This document shows positions 8,839-18,700 of a stretch of DNA of 33,580 nucleotides, in pieces. The stretch is from the NCBI GenBank assembly GCA_017446685.1, contig JAFSQI010000089.1, positions 1-33,580 on the forward strand. Direction: 5' to 3'. The position numbers and the translations under genes are program-made. The stretch is from Butyrivibrio sp. Its GTDB lineage: Bacteria > Bacillota > Clostridia > Lachnospirales > Lachnospiraceae. Under the pieces are notes generated by a model that had not been told where the DNA came from, made no database searches, and worked only from the letters and a program-made list of their open reading frames with translations. Position 1 is the stretch's first letter, and every line of letters starts with the position of its first letter.

Positions 8839-9750
8839 TTGAATCAGGATATAATAAATGCTTTAAGTGACATAATTCCAAAGGATTATCTTTTTACTAA
8901 TGAGAAAATGTCTAAGCATACAACATTCAGGACGGGCGGAGCTGCTAAGGTTTTTGTGTGTCCTGAGAATGTTGAACAGCTTCAAAAAACAGTTAAGCTT
9001 TTGGAAAAAGCGGAAACTGAATATTTTATATTGGGAAACGGGAGTAATCTCTTGGTTTCTGATACAGGTTATGATGGAGTAATAATATCACTTAGGAATT
9101 TTGCCGATATACATTTGGACGATGAAAACGTGATTTTTTCAGAGGCAGGGGCGATGAATTCAGCCATTGCCTCTTTTGCAAGGGATAATTCTCTTACAGG
9201 ATTTGAATTTGCAGCCGGTATTCCGGGAACAATAGGCGGCGCAATGATAATGAATGCGGGAGCCTACGGCGGTGAGATGAAACTTGTAACAAAAGCTGTT
9301 AAGGTTATGACCTCTGAAGGTGAGTGCATCAGATTAGATAATGCAGCAATGAGGTTTGGCTACAGGACAAGTGCGCTCAAAGGAAAGAAATATATTGTTC
9401 TATCAGTTTTACTGGAACTTGAAAAGGGCAGTGCGCCTGAAATTTCAGAAAAGATGCAGGAACTTGCACTTAAAAGAAAAGAAAAGCAGCCTTTGGAATT
9501 TCCAAGCGCAGGATCAACGTTTAAGAGACCTGAGGGTTATTTTGCCGGAAAACTTATAGAAGATGCCGGGCTTAGAGGTTATTCTGTAGGAAATGCGCAA
9601 GTTTCAGAGAAACATTGTGGTTTTGTAGTAAATAAAGGTGGAGCAACTTCTTCTGACATTTTCAAACTTATAGAGGATGTAAAAAGCAAGGTATTTGAAG
9701 ATGCAGGTATTATGCTGGAACCTGAAGTTATTATGCTTGGAAAGTTTTAA
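8839..9750 (+). CDS. murB: UDP-N-acetylenolpyruvoylglucosamine reductase
   Basis: MurB is the FAD enzyme that uses NADPH to reduce UDP-GlcNAc-enolpyruvate to UDP-MurNAc, the second committed step of peptidoglycan synthesis. At 303 residues it matches the shorter type found in Gram-positives. FAD-domain motifs are HTTFRTGGAAKVFV, LGNGSNLLVSD and AGIPGTIGGAMIMNAGAYGG. The substrate domain has FGYRTS, PSAGSTFKRP (with the proton-donor Ser) and AGKLIEDAGLRG, ending with the late Glu segment MLEPEVIML. The start is TTG at 8839, chosen because AGGAG sits 6-7 bases upstream and the frame begins 15 bases after the ROK kinase stop. Translational coupling to the upstream gene is likely. Confidence 0.95.
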   Translation: MNQDIINALSDIIPKDYLFTNEKMSKHTTFRTGGAAKVFVCPENVEQLQKTVKLLEKAETEYFILGNGSNLLVSDTGYDGVIISLRNFADIHLDDENVIFSEAGAMNSAIASFARDNSLTGFEFAAGIPGTIGGAMIMNAGAYGGEMKLVTKAVKVMTSEGECIRLDNAAMRFGYRTSALKGKKYIVLSVLLELEKGSAPEISEKMQELALKRKEKQPLEFPSAGSTFKRPEGYFAGKLIEDAGLRGYSVGNAQVSEKHCGFVVNKGGATSSDIFKLIEDVKSKVFEDAGIMLEPEVIMLGKF

Positions 9751-9842
9751 GTAATTGCATGTATGTCAGGTACATTTTGGGCAAGTATACAAGTAGGTCT
9801 CTTGATTAATTTACTTTTTCGGAAAAGTGACAAGGAGCAAAA

Positions 9843-10718
9843 ATGAGATTTGTTATAGTTACAGGAATGAGCGGTGGAGGTAAGTCCACAGCTATACACA
9901 TGTTGGAAGATGCAGGATATTACTGTGTAGATAATCTTCCGGTTTCGCTTTTTGAAAAATTTGCAGAGCTTATAACGATGCCTGACAATGAAATTAATAA
10001 GGTTGTGCTTGGTATTGATGCAAGAGCCGGACAGGCTTTTGAAGAAGTTGCCGGAATGATTGACAAGCTAAAAGAACGTGGCGTGATGGTTGAAGTTCTC
10101 TATATGGACTGCAGTGATAAGGTTCTAATCAAGCGCTATAAAGAAACCCGTAGAGTTCATCCTATGAATGTTAATGACACGGGAAGGCGTATAGAGGATG
10201 GAATTGCCAAGGAAAGAGAAGTTCTTGCTGAGATAAAAAAGAGAGCGGATTATATTATAGATTCGTCTCGTCTTTTGACAAGAGAACTTAAGGAAGAATT
10301 GGACAAAATTTTTGTACAAAATGAGAGCTATAATTCACTCATGGTAACAATTCTTTCTTTTGGATTTAAATACGGAATTCCTTCAGACGCGGATTTGGTG
10401 TTTGATGTAAGATTTTTGCCAAATCCATATTACATAGATGAGTTGAAGCATCAGACAGGAAATGATAAGCCGGTACAGGATTATGTAAAAAGCTTTGATG
10501 CTTGTGGAGAGTTTTTGGATAAATTGACTGATATGTTGCAGTTCCTTATTCCCGGATATGTACAGGAAGGAAAGTATCAGTTAGTTGTCGGAATAGGATG
10601 CACGGGTGGACAGCATAGAAGTGTTACTATAGCTAATGAGTTGTATAATCGTTTAAAAAATTGTGGTGGTAATTTTGGAATAAAAATTTTGCATAGGGAT
10701 GTTAAACAGGCAAAGTGA
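9843..10718 (+). CDS. rapZ: RNase adapter/nucleotide-binding protein RapZ (YvcJ)
   Basis: RapZ/YvcJ is a P-loop ATP/GTPase. In enterobacteria it controls glucosamine-6-phosphate synthase through small-RNA decay, and in Bacillus YvcJ affects competence. The 291-residue protein has Walker A GMSGGGKST (8-16), the early YCVDNLPV motif, DARAG in the Walker B region, and the C-terminal domain signature GIGCTGGQHRSV. AAGGAG stands 6 bases before the ATG. In the 92-base gap from murB a small perfect hairpin (ACTTTT-TCGG-AAAAGT) lies just upstream of the ribosome site. The stop is 3 bases before the whiA ATG, so the two are probably translationally coupled. The yvcK gene usual at this point in Bacillus is absent. 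Confidence 0.95.
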   Translation: MRFVIVTGMSGGGKSTAIHMLEDAGYYCVDNLPVSLFEKFAELITMPDNEINKVVLGIDARAGQAFEEVAGMIDKLKERGVMVEVLYMDCSDKVLIKRYKETRRVHPMNVNDTGRRIEDGIAKEREVLAEIKKRADYIIDSSRLLTRELKEELDKIFVQNESYNSLMVTILSFGFKYGIPSDADLVFDVRFLPNPYYIDELKHQTGNDKPVQDYVKSFDACGEFLDKLTDMLQFLIPGYVQEGKYQLVVGIGCTGGQHRSVTIANELYNRLKNCGGNFGIKILHRDVKQAK

Positions 10719-10721
10719 ACT

Positions 10722-11666
10722 ATGTCTTTTTCAGCAGAAGTTAAAGAGGAGCTTTCAAAACATATTGGAACATCACGGCACTGCCAGTTAGCTGAAATAG
10801 CTGCAATAATAGAGTGTGCAGGATATCTTTCTGAAGATGACGGGAAATATACGTTGTACATTCAGGCTGATAATGTGCTGGTGGCTAGAAAGTTCTTTAC
10901 ATTATTAAAAAAAGCATTTAATATAGGAACTAGCATTTTGGAGGAAATACCTGACATAAAGGAAAATGGTCGTGTATACAGGCCTGTTATGCAGGATGGC
11001 AAGGATTTGCGTTCTGTTCTGGGAGCAATTAAGTTGCTGGATGCTGATGGAAATATCCTTGACATTCAAAATGGCGTAAGTTCGATGGTTACCAGAAATA
11101 CTTGTTGTAAGAGAGCATTTCTGCGTGATTCTTTTTTATGTTTAGGCTCAATAAGTGATCCAAATAAAGGATATCATCTTGAATATGTATGCATAAATGA
11201 AATGCAGGCCAGGCATCTGCAGGACATGATAGAAAGCTTTGATATAGAAGCCAAAATTGTAATTAGAAAGAAGTATTATGTCCTATATATTAAAGAAGGA
11301 TCAGGTATTGTAGATCTTCTGAATATTATGGAAGCGCCGGTTAGTCTTATGAATCTTGAGAATCTTCGCATTGTCAAAGAAATGAGAAATTCCATTAACA
11401 GGCGAGTTAATTGCGAAGTGGCAAATATTACGAAAACGGTTAATGCGGCTTCCAAGCAAATAGAAGATATTACTTATATAAAAGACCATTACGGTTTTGA
11501 TAATTTGCAGACAAATTTAAGAGAAATGGCTGAGGTTAGATTGGAAAATCCAGAGGCTACGCTTGTAGAACTTGGGAGAATGCTTGACCCGGTTGTGGGT
11601 AAATCAGGAGTTAACCATAGACTTAGAAAATTGAGCGATTTGGCCGATAAGCTTAGAGGAAATTAA
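10722..11666 (+). CDS. whiA: DNA-binding protein WhiA
   Basis: WhiA is a conserved Gram-positive protein with a degenerate LAGLIDADG homing-endonuclease fold plus a helix-turn-helix. It is a sporulation transcription factor in Streptomyces and affects cell division and chromosome segregation in Bacillus. The 314-residue product begins MSFSAEVKEELSKH, the family signature. The LAGLIDADG-like core covers about 20-200 (KRAFLRDSFLCLGSISDP...YHLEY), and the C-terminal HTH about 225-310 (LREMAEVRLENPEATLVELG, then GKSGVNHRLRKL). It starts 3 bases after rapZ. It is followed by a structured leader and the HPr-like gene, an order common in clostridia. Confidence 0.96.
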   Translation: MSFSAEVKEELSKHIGTSRHCQLAEIAAIIECAGYLSEDDGKYTLYIQADNVLVARKFFTLLKKAFNIGTSILEEIPDIKENGRVYRPVMQDGKDLRSVLGAIKLLDADGNILDIQNGVSSMVTRNTCCKRAFLRDSFLCLGSISDPNKGYHLEYVCINEMQARHLQDMIESFDIEAKIVIRKKYYVLYIKEGSGIVDLLNIMEAPVSLMNLENLRIVKEMRNSINRRVNCEVANITKTVNAASKQIEDITYIKDHYGFDNLQTNLREMAEVRLENPEATLVELGRMLDPVVGKSGVNHRLRKLSDLADKLRGN

Positions 11667-11702
11667 GAACAATTAATTATTCAGACATAAATATGCTAAT
11701 TA

Positions 11703-11738
11703 GTTACTGAAACAAGGTGCATGCCAGGGAACAGTAAC
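11703..11738 (+). promoter_or_regulatory. Stem-loop in the leader of the HPr-like gene
   Basis: GTTACTG (11703-11709) pairs with CAGTAAC (11732-11738), and the enclosed 22 bases contain a GCATGC self-complement. It ends 14 bases before the AGGAGGGG ribosome site of the downstream gene. No long T run directly follows, so it looks more like a leader structure or processing site than a strong terminator. I could not match it to a known riboswitch class. Confidence 0.35.
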
Positions 11739-11764
11739 GTACCATTATTTTTAGGAGGGGAATT

Positions 11765-12022
11765 ATGATCACAAAATCTATCGAAATCAAACTAAAGGGC
11801 GGTCTTGAGGCAAGACCTGTTGCAGAGCTAGTTCAGCTTGCAAGCAAATATGACAGCACACTTTACATTGAGGCTCAGTCAAAGAAAGTAAATGCCAAGA
11901 GCATTATGGGAATGATGACACTCAATCTTAATTCCGGAGAGGCAGTTACAGTTATTGCTGATGGAAGTGATGAGACAGAAGCTGTCGCTGATATGGAGAA
12001 TTTCCTTCAGGGAAACAAATAA
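11765..12022 (+). CDS. HPr-family protein, Crh-like (Glu15 replaces catalytic His15)
   Basis: This 85-residue HPr-fold protein aligns throughout with PTS phosphocarrier HPr, but the active-site motif reads GLEARPVAEL where HPr has GLHARP. The codon at position 15 is GAG (Glu), so it cannot accept phosphate from Enzyme I at N1 of histidine. The second site is intact: Ser46 within NAKSIMGMM, the target of HPr kinase. This is the same logic as Bacillus Crh, which has Gln15, and the protein may be a corepressor-type signal for CcpA or a metabolic regulator. A strong AGGAGGGG site precedes the ATG by 4 bases. Its neighbours hprK, rapZ and whiA fit a PTS-independent regulatory circuit. A ptsH annotation is likely in automated pipelines and would mislead about function. 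Confidence 0.93.
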   Translation: MITKSIEIKLKGGLEARPVAELVQLASKYDSTLYIEAQSKKVNAKSIMGMMTLNLNSGEAVTVIADGSDETEAVADMENFLQGNK

Positions 12023-12040
12023 TACCCTATAAAAGGGAGG

Positions 12041-12087
12041 ATGCCAGGTAAGCTTCCTTACCTGGCATATTATGAAAAAGTTTTTTT
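12041..12087 (+). terminator. Terminator after the HPr-like gene
   Basis: A perfect 12-bp stem (ATGCCAGGTAAG at 12041-12052, CTTACCTGGCAT at 12057-12068) with a 4-base loop starts 18 bases after the stop. The T7 run begins 12 bases after the stem. It is strong as a hairpin but slightly offset from the T tract. Confidence 0.7.
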
Positions 12088-12129
12088 AATTTGGTATTGT
12101 CTTAACTCATCTGACAATATTATATTAAC

Positions 12130-12237
12130 AAGAGAGTATGTCTAAAAGATGATTCTGAGTAACCATTCTTTTAAAGATTTGTAAACAAATTATGAACAGC
12201 ACTATGTAAATAAATTGCATGGTGCTGTTTTTCTTTT
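12130..12237 (+). ncRNA. Possible small RNA in the gap before the surface-protein modules
   Basis: No coding frame is visible here, yet the stretch has its own possible promoter (TTGTCT at 12097-12102, 18 bases, TATATT at 12121-12126), an internal stem-loop (TAAAAGA at 12143-12149 pairing with TCTTTTA at 12167-12173) and a good intrinsic terminator at its end. Together these would make a transcript of about 100 bases. This is inference from layout only, and no RNA family was recognised. Confidence 0.3.
12196..12237 (+). terminator. Second intrinsic terminator in the 12.0-12.5 kb gap
   Basis: ACAGCACTATG (12196-12206) pairs with CATGGTGCTGT (12218-12228), 11 bp with one T-G pair and an 11-base loop, followed by TTTTTCTTTT. 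It is separate from the HPr-like gene terminator 150 bases upstream and insulates the surface-protein module. Confidence 0.7.
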
Positions 12238-12479
12238 ATAAAAAAGTGTTTTGAAAGCGAGAAAAATTTTCACTTAATTGTTTACGCCTTCTAATACAAA
12301 ATCTAGACTTAATCGTCGAAAATCACCACAAAATCTATGCGTAGTCACAATTTAATAGAAAATTAATAAATAATCAGTGTATTAATAATGAAAAAAAGTT
12401 TAAAATTGTGTGTAGAAATTGTGAAAAAAAGTTCACAGAAATGCTTCCAAAAGTGTTTCTTCATATTTAGGGGATTGAA
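12238..12479 (+). promoter_or_regulatory. AT-rich upstream region of the first surface-protein module
   Basis: This stretch of about 240 bases has no gene. It contains two AATTGTG boxes (12404-12410 and 12417-12423) with the larger core GTTTAAAATTGTG at 12398-12410. A near-identical GTTTAAATTGTG recurs at 21143-21154 upstream of the second module, there facing an inverted CACAAT (21165-21170). A shared regulator site is possible. No convincing -35/-10 pair was found. The first small gene follows an AGGGG ribosome site. Confidence 0.35.
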
Positions 12480-12716
12480 ATGAGAACAAATAGTCAACAA
12501 AGTAATGGCTTTGAAGAATGCAAAAAGAGAAAAGGTACTTTTGTTGTAAAAGTAGAGTATTGTCAAAACGGTACGTGGCAAGGAAATGTGACCTGGGCTG
12601 AAGAAAACAAGTCACAAAGGTTTAGAAGTGGATTAGAGCTTATAAGAATGATGGACGAAATTTTGGAGCAGGCAGAAATAATTCAAAAATCAGAAATAAA
12701 CGAAAATTTTATTTGA
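12480..12716 (+). CDS. Small conserved protein, partner of the giant surface protein (copy 1)
   Basis: This 78-residue protein has no signal peptide and no membrane segment, and I do not recognise the family. It is clearly paralogous to the 76-residue product at 21237-21467. The shared core reads KGTFVVKVE-x-CQN-x-TWQG-x-V-x-WA-x-ENKSQ-x-F-RS, then an amphipathic helix ELIRMMDE. The core looks like a small beta domain followed by one helix. The start is ATG 12480 with AGGGG 6 bases upstream. It ends 24 bases before the ATG of the giant surface-protein gene, and the same pairing is repeated downstream, so it probably works with that protein, for example as a cytosolic regulator or export helper. 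That role is inference from context only. Confidence 0.85.
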   Translation: MRTNSQQSNGFEECKKRKGTFVVKVEYCQNGTWQGNVTWAEENKSQRFRSGLELIRMMDEILEQAEIIQKSEINENFI

Positions 12717-12740
12717 TAAATTTTTTTGGAGGGAGAAAAA

Positions 12741-15700
12741 ATGAGTAGAAAAAAGAACAAAGTACTTGCATTTATTCTCGCTGTTGCTATGGTCGTAACT
12801 TCGTTTGGAAGCGATCTGGCAGTTACAAGAGCGTATGCTGTTGAAAGCGAAGAAGACTTGGAAGAACTCAAAAGTCGTGACATTGCGACTGCAGATTGGG
12901 AAGTGATTCCTGATGGCGAACAGGATAATTCAGCTGTATCATCGGCTACAGAGGGAGTGGTTAATGATGCAATAGAGGATGCCGCAGTAACAGCTTCAGA
13001 GGCTGAAGAAAGTTCAGCGGTTTCTGATACAACGGTGACAGAAGCTGTAATCGATAACTCTGATGTTTTAGATAGTACAGAGGCTTCTGCGAGTCTTTTA
13101 AGTTCAGACGTGAATTTGAATGCGGCAACAAGTTTTTCAAGTTCAGAGGAAGATTTGGAAGCTTCTGCAAGTCTCTCAAGTTCAGGAGAAGACTTAGAGG
13201 CTTCTGCGAGTCTTTCAAGCTCACAAGATGAATCAGGAGCAGCATGTTCTTCTTTAGAAGAAAAAAATGTGACTGTAGAATATAGAGCGACTAAGGGTGG
13301 AAGCGTTTCTGTATCGAAAGAGACAGTTAATATTCTGGATGAGAAGGCTGAGTTTAAAGGAGCAACAGCGACAGCTTGGAATGATGAATATAAGTTCGTG
13401 GATTGGACTGATGAAGATGGAAACCAGATTAGTACAGAATCTACTATTATTCCAAGCGACATTTCAGAGGATAAGATTTATACTGCAAACTTTATAGCAG
13501 TTGAAGATATTTCTGATAAAATGCCCGGTATTGAAAAAGAGGGAGTTCATGAAGGCGGAGTAGTTGTATCTGTTAAGGCTGAAGAAGGTATTTTTCCAGC
13601 TGGAACAGAAGTGGTAATAACTGCGGTTTCAGATGAGCAGGCGCTTGATACTGCCAAAGATGCGCTTGGAGAAAATATTACAGTAGCAAAGGGTGTAGAT
13701 ATAAGTTTTGTATATGAAGGTAATGAAATTCAGCCTGCTGATTTTAACTATGTACATGTGACACTCGCTCTTGAGGAAAACCTTGAGGGAGATAATTTTA
13801 GTGTGCTTCATGACCATGGAAGTGAAGTTGATGTAATTGAAGCAGAAGTATCAAAAGATGAAGATGGTAAAGTTGAGAGTGTTGAATTTGATACAAATGA
13901 GTTTTCAATTTTCATTATTGCCGGTGATGGGGAAAATTCTTCTACTGATACTGACGATGGAAGAGCTGTTGCAACAATAAGATTTTATAAAGAAGAAATC
14001 AATTCAGGATCCAATGAGGTTATTTTCGAAAAATTGGTTAAAAAGGGAGATGCAGTAGCAAATCCTGGTATTCCAACAATAAAAGATAATCAAGAATTCA
14101 TCGGATGGTATATAGATGGTGATAACAGCAATGAATCAAATAGGGTTTCTTTTTCTCCATCGGATGAGGATCCATCAAGTTCATATATAGTTGATCATGT
14201 TGTACAGGATGAAATAATAGAAGTATATCCTGTAATCAGGTCAACTTATTATGTAACATTTATTGGAAGTGACGGAGAAATTGCCAGAGTTAAACAGGTA
14301 ATAGTTAATAAGGAAGAAGATAAAACACTTGATCTGTCCAATATTACGATTCCAGCACCTGCAGGGAGAGCTTTCAAGGGATGGTCAACGGAAAAAGATA
14401 ATGAAGAAAAAATTGTTTCTTCAATCAATGTTACAACTGACAGTTTAATGCTTTATGCCATTATTGTAGATGCGTTTTGGATTAGATTCGAAGGAAATGT
14501 TTGCGGCGGATGGGGTTCAACCTATACAGGTCCGGTTTTTGTTGAAAATGGTGATACGTTAAGATATGCACTTTCAAAAGTTACAACAGTACCTGAAAGA
14601 ACGGGATATACCTTTAAAGGCTGGTCTTTTTATAATGAAGTAAATAATACTGTTCTTACAGAGGCAGATCTTGATACTGAAATACAGGATGTTTCAGAAA
14701 CATTTCTTGATAAGAAAAAAGATGAATTGTATCTCTATGCTGTTTGGACACCGAATGATAAAACAAAGTTGACAATAATTGAATGGCATCAGAATGCTAC
14801 TCTTGATGGGTATGACTATGCAAAAAACTGGGTATTTGAAGGAGCTACAGGAGTAACAACAAATAGTACAGTTACAGTTGCTGAGAGTAAAGGTAAAGTT
14901 GTTGTATCTACATCTAAGGATGGTGCTGTTAAAACGATAGATAAGTTTGAAACAGGATTTAATTATGATACTTCATTAGGAAGCTACTATACTATAAAAA
15001 ATTCAGAAGAGGAAAAGAACGAACAGGGAGAAATAATAGGTAATAAGGATACTACAATAGTAGAAGCCACTGGCGATACTGTTGTTAATATCTATGTTCA
15101 GCGTAAAGAAATCAAGGTTGAATTTAAATTATTAGAATGGGTATATAAGCAGACGAATGATAATTACGGAAGTCTGTATGGTCTTGTTGGCGGAAATTAT
15201 GTTGAACTGGGTAAATATGGTAATTCTTGGTATTATTATGGTGGGCAATATAGGGGTAAAAGATACAAAAAGTCATTAGAGCCAACAGATTATAAGATTT
15301 TTACCGGCAAATATGGACAAACTTATTCACAGACAAATCAAAGCTGGCCAAGTGAGTATCAATGGTATGAAGAATATGATCAAGATGGTGTTAAAGGAAC
15401 ACACTATACATTTCTTGATTCGTTCCTGTTGGATCAGACTCTTTACGGAGAAGCAGCTGAATCAGTAGGACATACCTTCTATCACTATAAACAGAATATT
15501 GATGGAAGTTATTCACTGGATGGGACAGCAACAACTACAGTTACCGGTAAGGGCGGAAAATTTGGATTTACTGATAAGTATAATGCTTTTTCCGTATCCA
15601 GATATCTTCAGGCGGGAAGTCTTATAAATACAAATTGGCAAACATGGAAAAAATGTCATGACGATTTGGCTAATCCAAGCGGAGAGGGAGATTATAGTAT

Positions 15701-18700
15701 AGATTTAAAAGATGGAGATAATCTTTATATTCTCCACGAAAGGCATAAATTTGATCTCACGCTTAGAGTTTTTGACCCTGTATCCGGAAATGAAACTGAT
15801 ACAACAATTAGCGGAATTCCATATGAACAGGTTTTAAACGATAATTCTAAGGTTGCTCCGTATGCAAAGGCCGACTATACTCCTGGAAAAAAGCAGGGAT
15901 ATTCATTCGGATGGTACAAGGATCCGTTAGGAACAACCCCGTTTGATTTTTCAATGCAAATGCCTGATGGCGGTGCTGTGGCTTACGGAATTTATAAACC
16001 AGTCGAGTACACAATCACACTTATTCCGGATGGCGGAACTTTTGTTGCTGGTTTGGCGGGATTAAATGGAAAAGATCCTGCAACATTTATGATTAAATCA
16101 ACCGAAGAAGTTGATCGAAATAACCTGATTACAGGTATTAAGAAAGATAACTATGAGCTTACCGGATGGTATTATCCTAATGGACAAGAGTTTAAATATG
16201 GACGTGTGACAGAAGATACAACACTTATAGCTGTTTGGAGATATCAAGGATATACCAAAGTGGTATACAAAGCAGGTGATCACTTTAGTTTTGATGGTGG
16301 AAAAAAGGAGTTTATTCCGGATTATAACTATGCGACAGATTCATCAGTTGTAGTGGCTGCACCTCCAACAACTACGATAAACGATGAAGTAAACAAAAAG
16401 TATTATACTTTTATTGGATGGGAAGTAAAAGGAAATCAAGGAAAAACCTATTATCCCAATGATGTATTTACTATTAATTCTAAATTGATTGATGCCGGAG
16501 AAGAAAGGTCTGGAGTCAGATATGTTGTTGTAAATGCGGTTTATAAGGAGACAGGTGAGCCAGGTGGAGAGGATGAAAAAACTTTAATAATTTATGATCC
16601 TAATATTGCGGGTCAAGGTGCTGACGCAGGGCAGGCACAAATCACTGAATCACAATTAAAGGTTAATAAATCTATAACTGTCAGAGGAGCAACATTTACA
16701 AAAGCGCGTTATAAGCAGACTTCCTGGAATACTAGCCCTGACGGTAGCGGGCTTACAGTTAATTTTAAGGATAGTTTGAATGCAGCTACAATTATTGGAG
16801 CTGATAATGTTAACAGAGCTGGAAATAGTAATGCAAATATTCTCTATGCACAGTATGAACCTGTTGAACTGGTTGTTGAAATTAAAGGAAGCAGCATAGA
16901 GTGTCCTTATAATAACGAATGGATAACTAATAAAGAATATACAATAAATTCAGCAACTTATTATGATGCGAACGATAACAAAGTAACTGTATTTGATTTT
17001 ACCATTGAAAATGTAAATTATAAGGGAAGTGGTATAAAAGAAAAAGATGTTAAGCTAGATGCAAATAACAAAGTTATAGCTTACGAAATTGCTCTATCAG
17101 CGAATGACTTTGAACCTAAAAATAGTGCATATCAAAATGTACGTTTTGTTATTGATCCTAATAACAGCAAACTTAAACTGACAATTAATAAAAGAAAAGT
17201 AACGCTTACATCAGCAACTGCTGAAAAAGAATACAACGGAAGTCCTCTTACTAAAAATGCGCAGACAGATATTGCCGTAACAGAAGATGGTTTTGCCGAT
17301 GGAGAAGGCGCAACATACGATATAACAGGAAGCCAGACAATTGTAGGGAGTAGCGAAAATAGTTTCACGTATACATTAAATACAGGTACAAAAGCTGATA
17401 ACTATGAAATAACAAAAGTCTATGGTACTCTTACAGTAAAGAACAGAGGAGCAAAGTATAAGATTACAGTAAAGGCAAACAGTAATGTAATCAAATACGA
17501 TGGTAGCCCAAAGACAGTAGAAGGCTTAGAAACAACCAGTTTTTCCATAGACGATAATACGTATACAGTAAGTGGACTAAGCGCATCAGCCAGCGGAACA
17601 GATGCGGGAACTTACCCTTCAAATGTTATAGGAACACCGGTAGTAAAAGATGCAAATAACAATGATGTTACTAGTCAGTTTGCAGTAGGTACAGAAAACG
17701 GACAACTTTCAATTGAAAAGAGAAAAGTAACGCTTGAATCAGCAAGTGCTGAACAAAAATACAATGGAAAACCTCTTACTAAAAATGCGCAGACAGATAT
17801 TACCGTAACAGACGATGGTTTTGCCGATGGAGAAGGCGCAACATACAATATAACAGGAAGCCAGACGATTGTAGGAAAAAGCAAAAATACTTTCACTTAT
17901 TCTTTAAATGAAGGTACAAAAGCGGACAACTATACAATTGTACCGAAGGAAGGAGAACTTGAAGTTAAACCGCTTTCCGACAATGAAAAACTTGAAATAA
18001 CAGTACAAGCAAATAGCGGAACGTTTGATTTTGACGGAAAGCCGAAAACAGTTTCAGGATTTAAAGACAATAGCTATACAATAAATGATGCAGTATTTAC
18101 CGTAGAAAATCTGGTGGCTTCGAGAACAGAAACAAATGCGAATGAGTCAGGATATTATGTAGAAATAACTGGAACTGAAGTGGTAAAAGATGCCGACGGT
18201 AATGATGTAACAGCACAATTTAAAGTAAATAAAAATCGAGGTCTTCTTGTAATCAATAAGAGATATGTTTCTCTTACATCAGCAAGTGGATCAAAGGAAT
18301 ATGATGGATCACCGCTTACCAAAAATGAGTTGACGGATATTTTGGTAGGTGGAGATGGTTTTGCTGAGAATGATGGAGCTACATATAACATCACTGGAAG
18401 TCAGACGTTAGTTGGATCTAGTCCTAACAAGTTTACTTATAAGCTTAACGAAGGAACTTTACTAAGCAATTATACTATTGAACCATTTGAAGGAATGCTA
18501 ACAGTTACGAATCGTGAAGCAAAATATGAGATTACTGTAGAGGCAAAAAGTAAAGAGGATAAATATACTGGAGAAAATCATACAGTATCAGGACTAAAAG
18601 AGACTACATTTGATGTGGCAGGACACAAATATACAGTAAGCGGGTTAAATGCATCAGCCAGCGGAACAGATGCCGGAGCATATCCATCCAATATAACAGG

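Noticed and set aside
11765-12022. Ordinary ptsH call
   Set aside because: The catalytic His15 is replaced by Glu, so a phosphocarrier role is not supported.
12683-13462. Long open frame on the minus strand (259 codons)
   Set aside because: It is antisense to the Ser/Glu-rich start of the giant gene and itself only Ser/Ala/Leu-rich low complexity, with no ribosome site; a by-product of biased codons.
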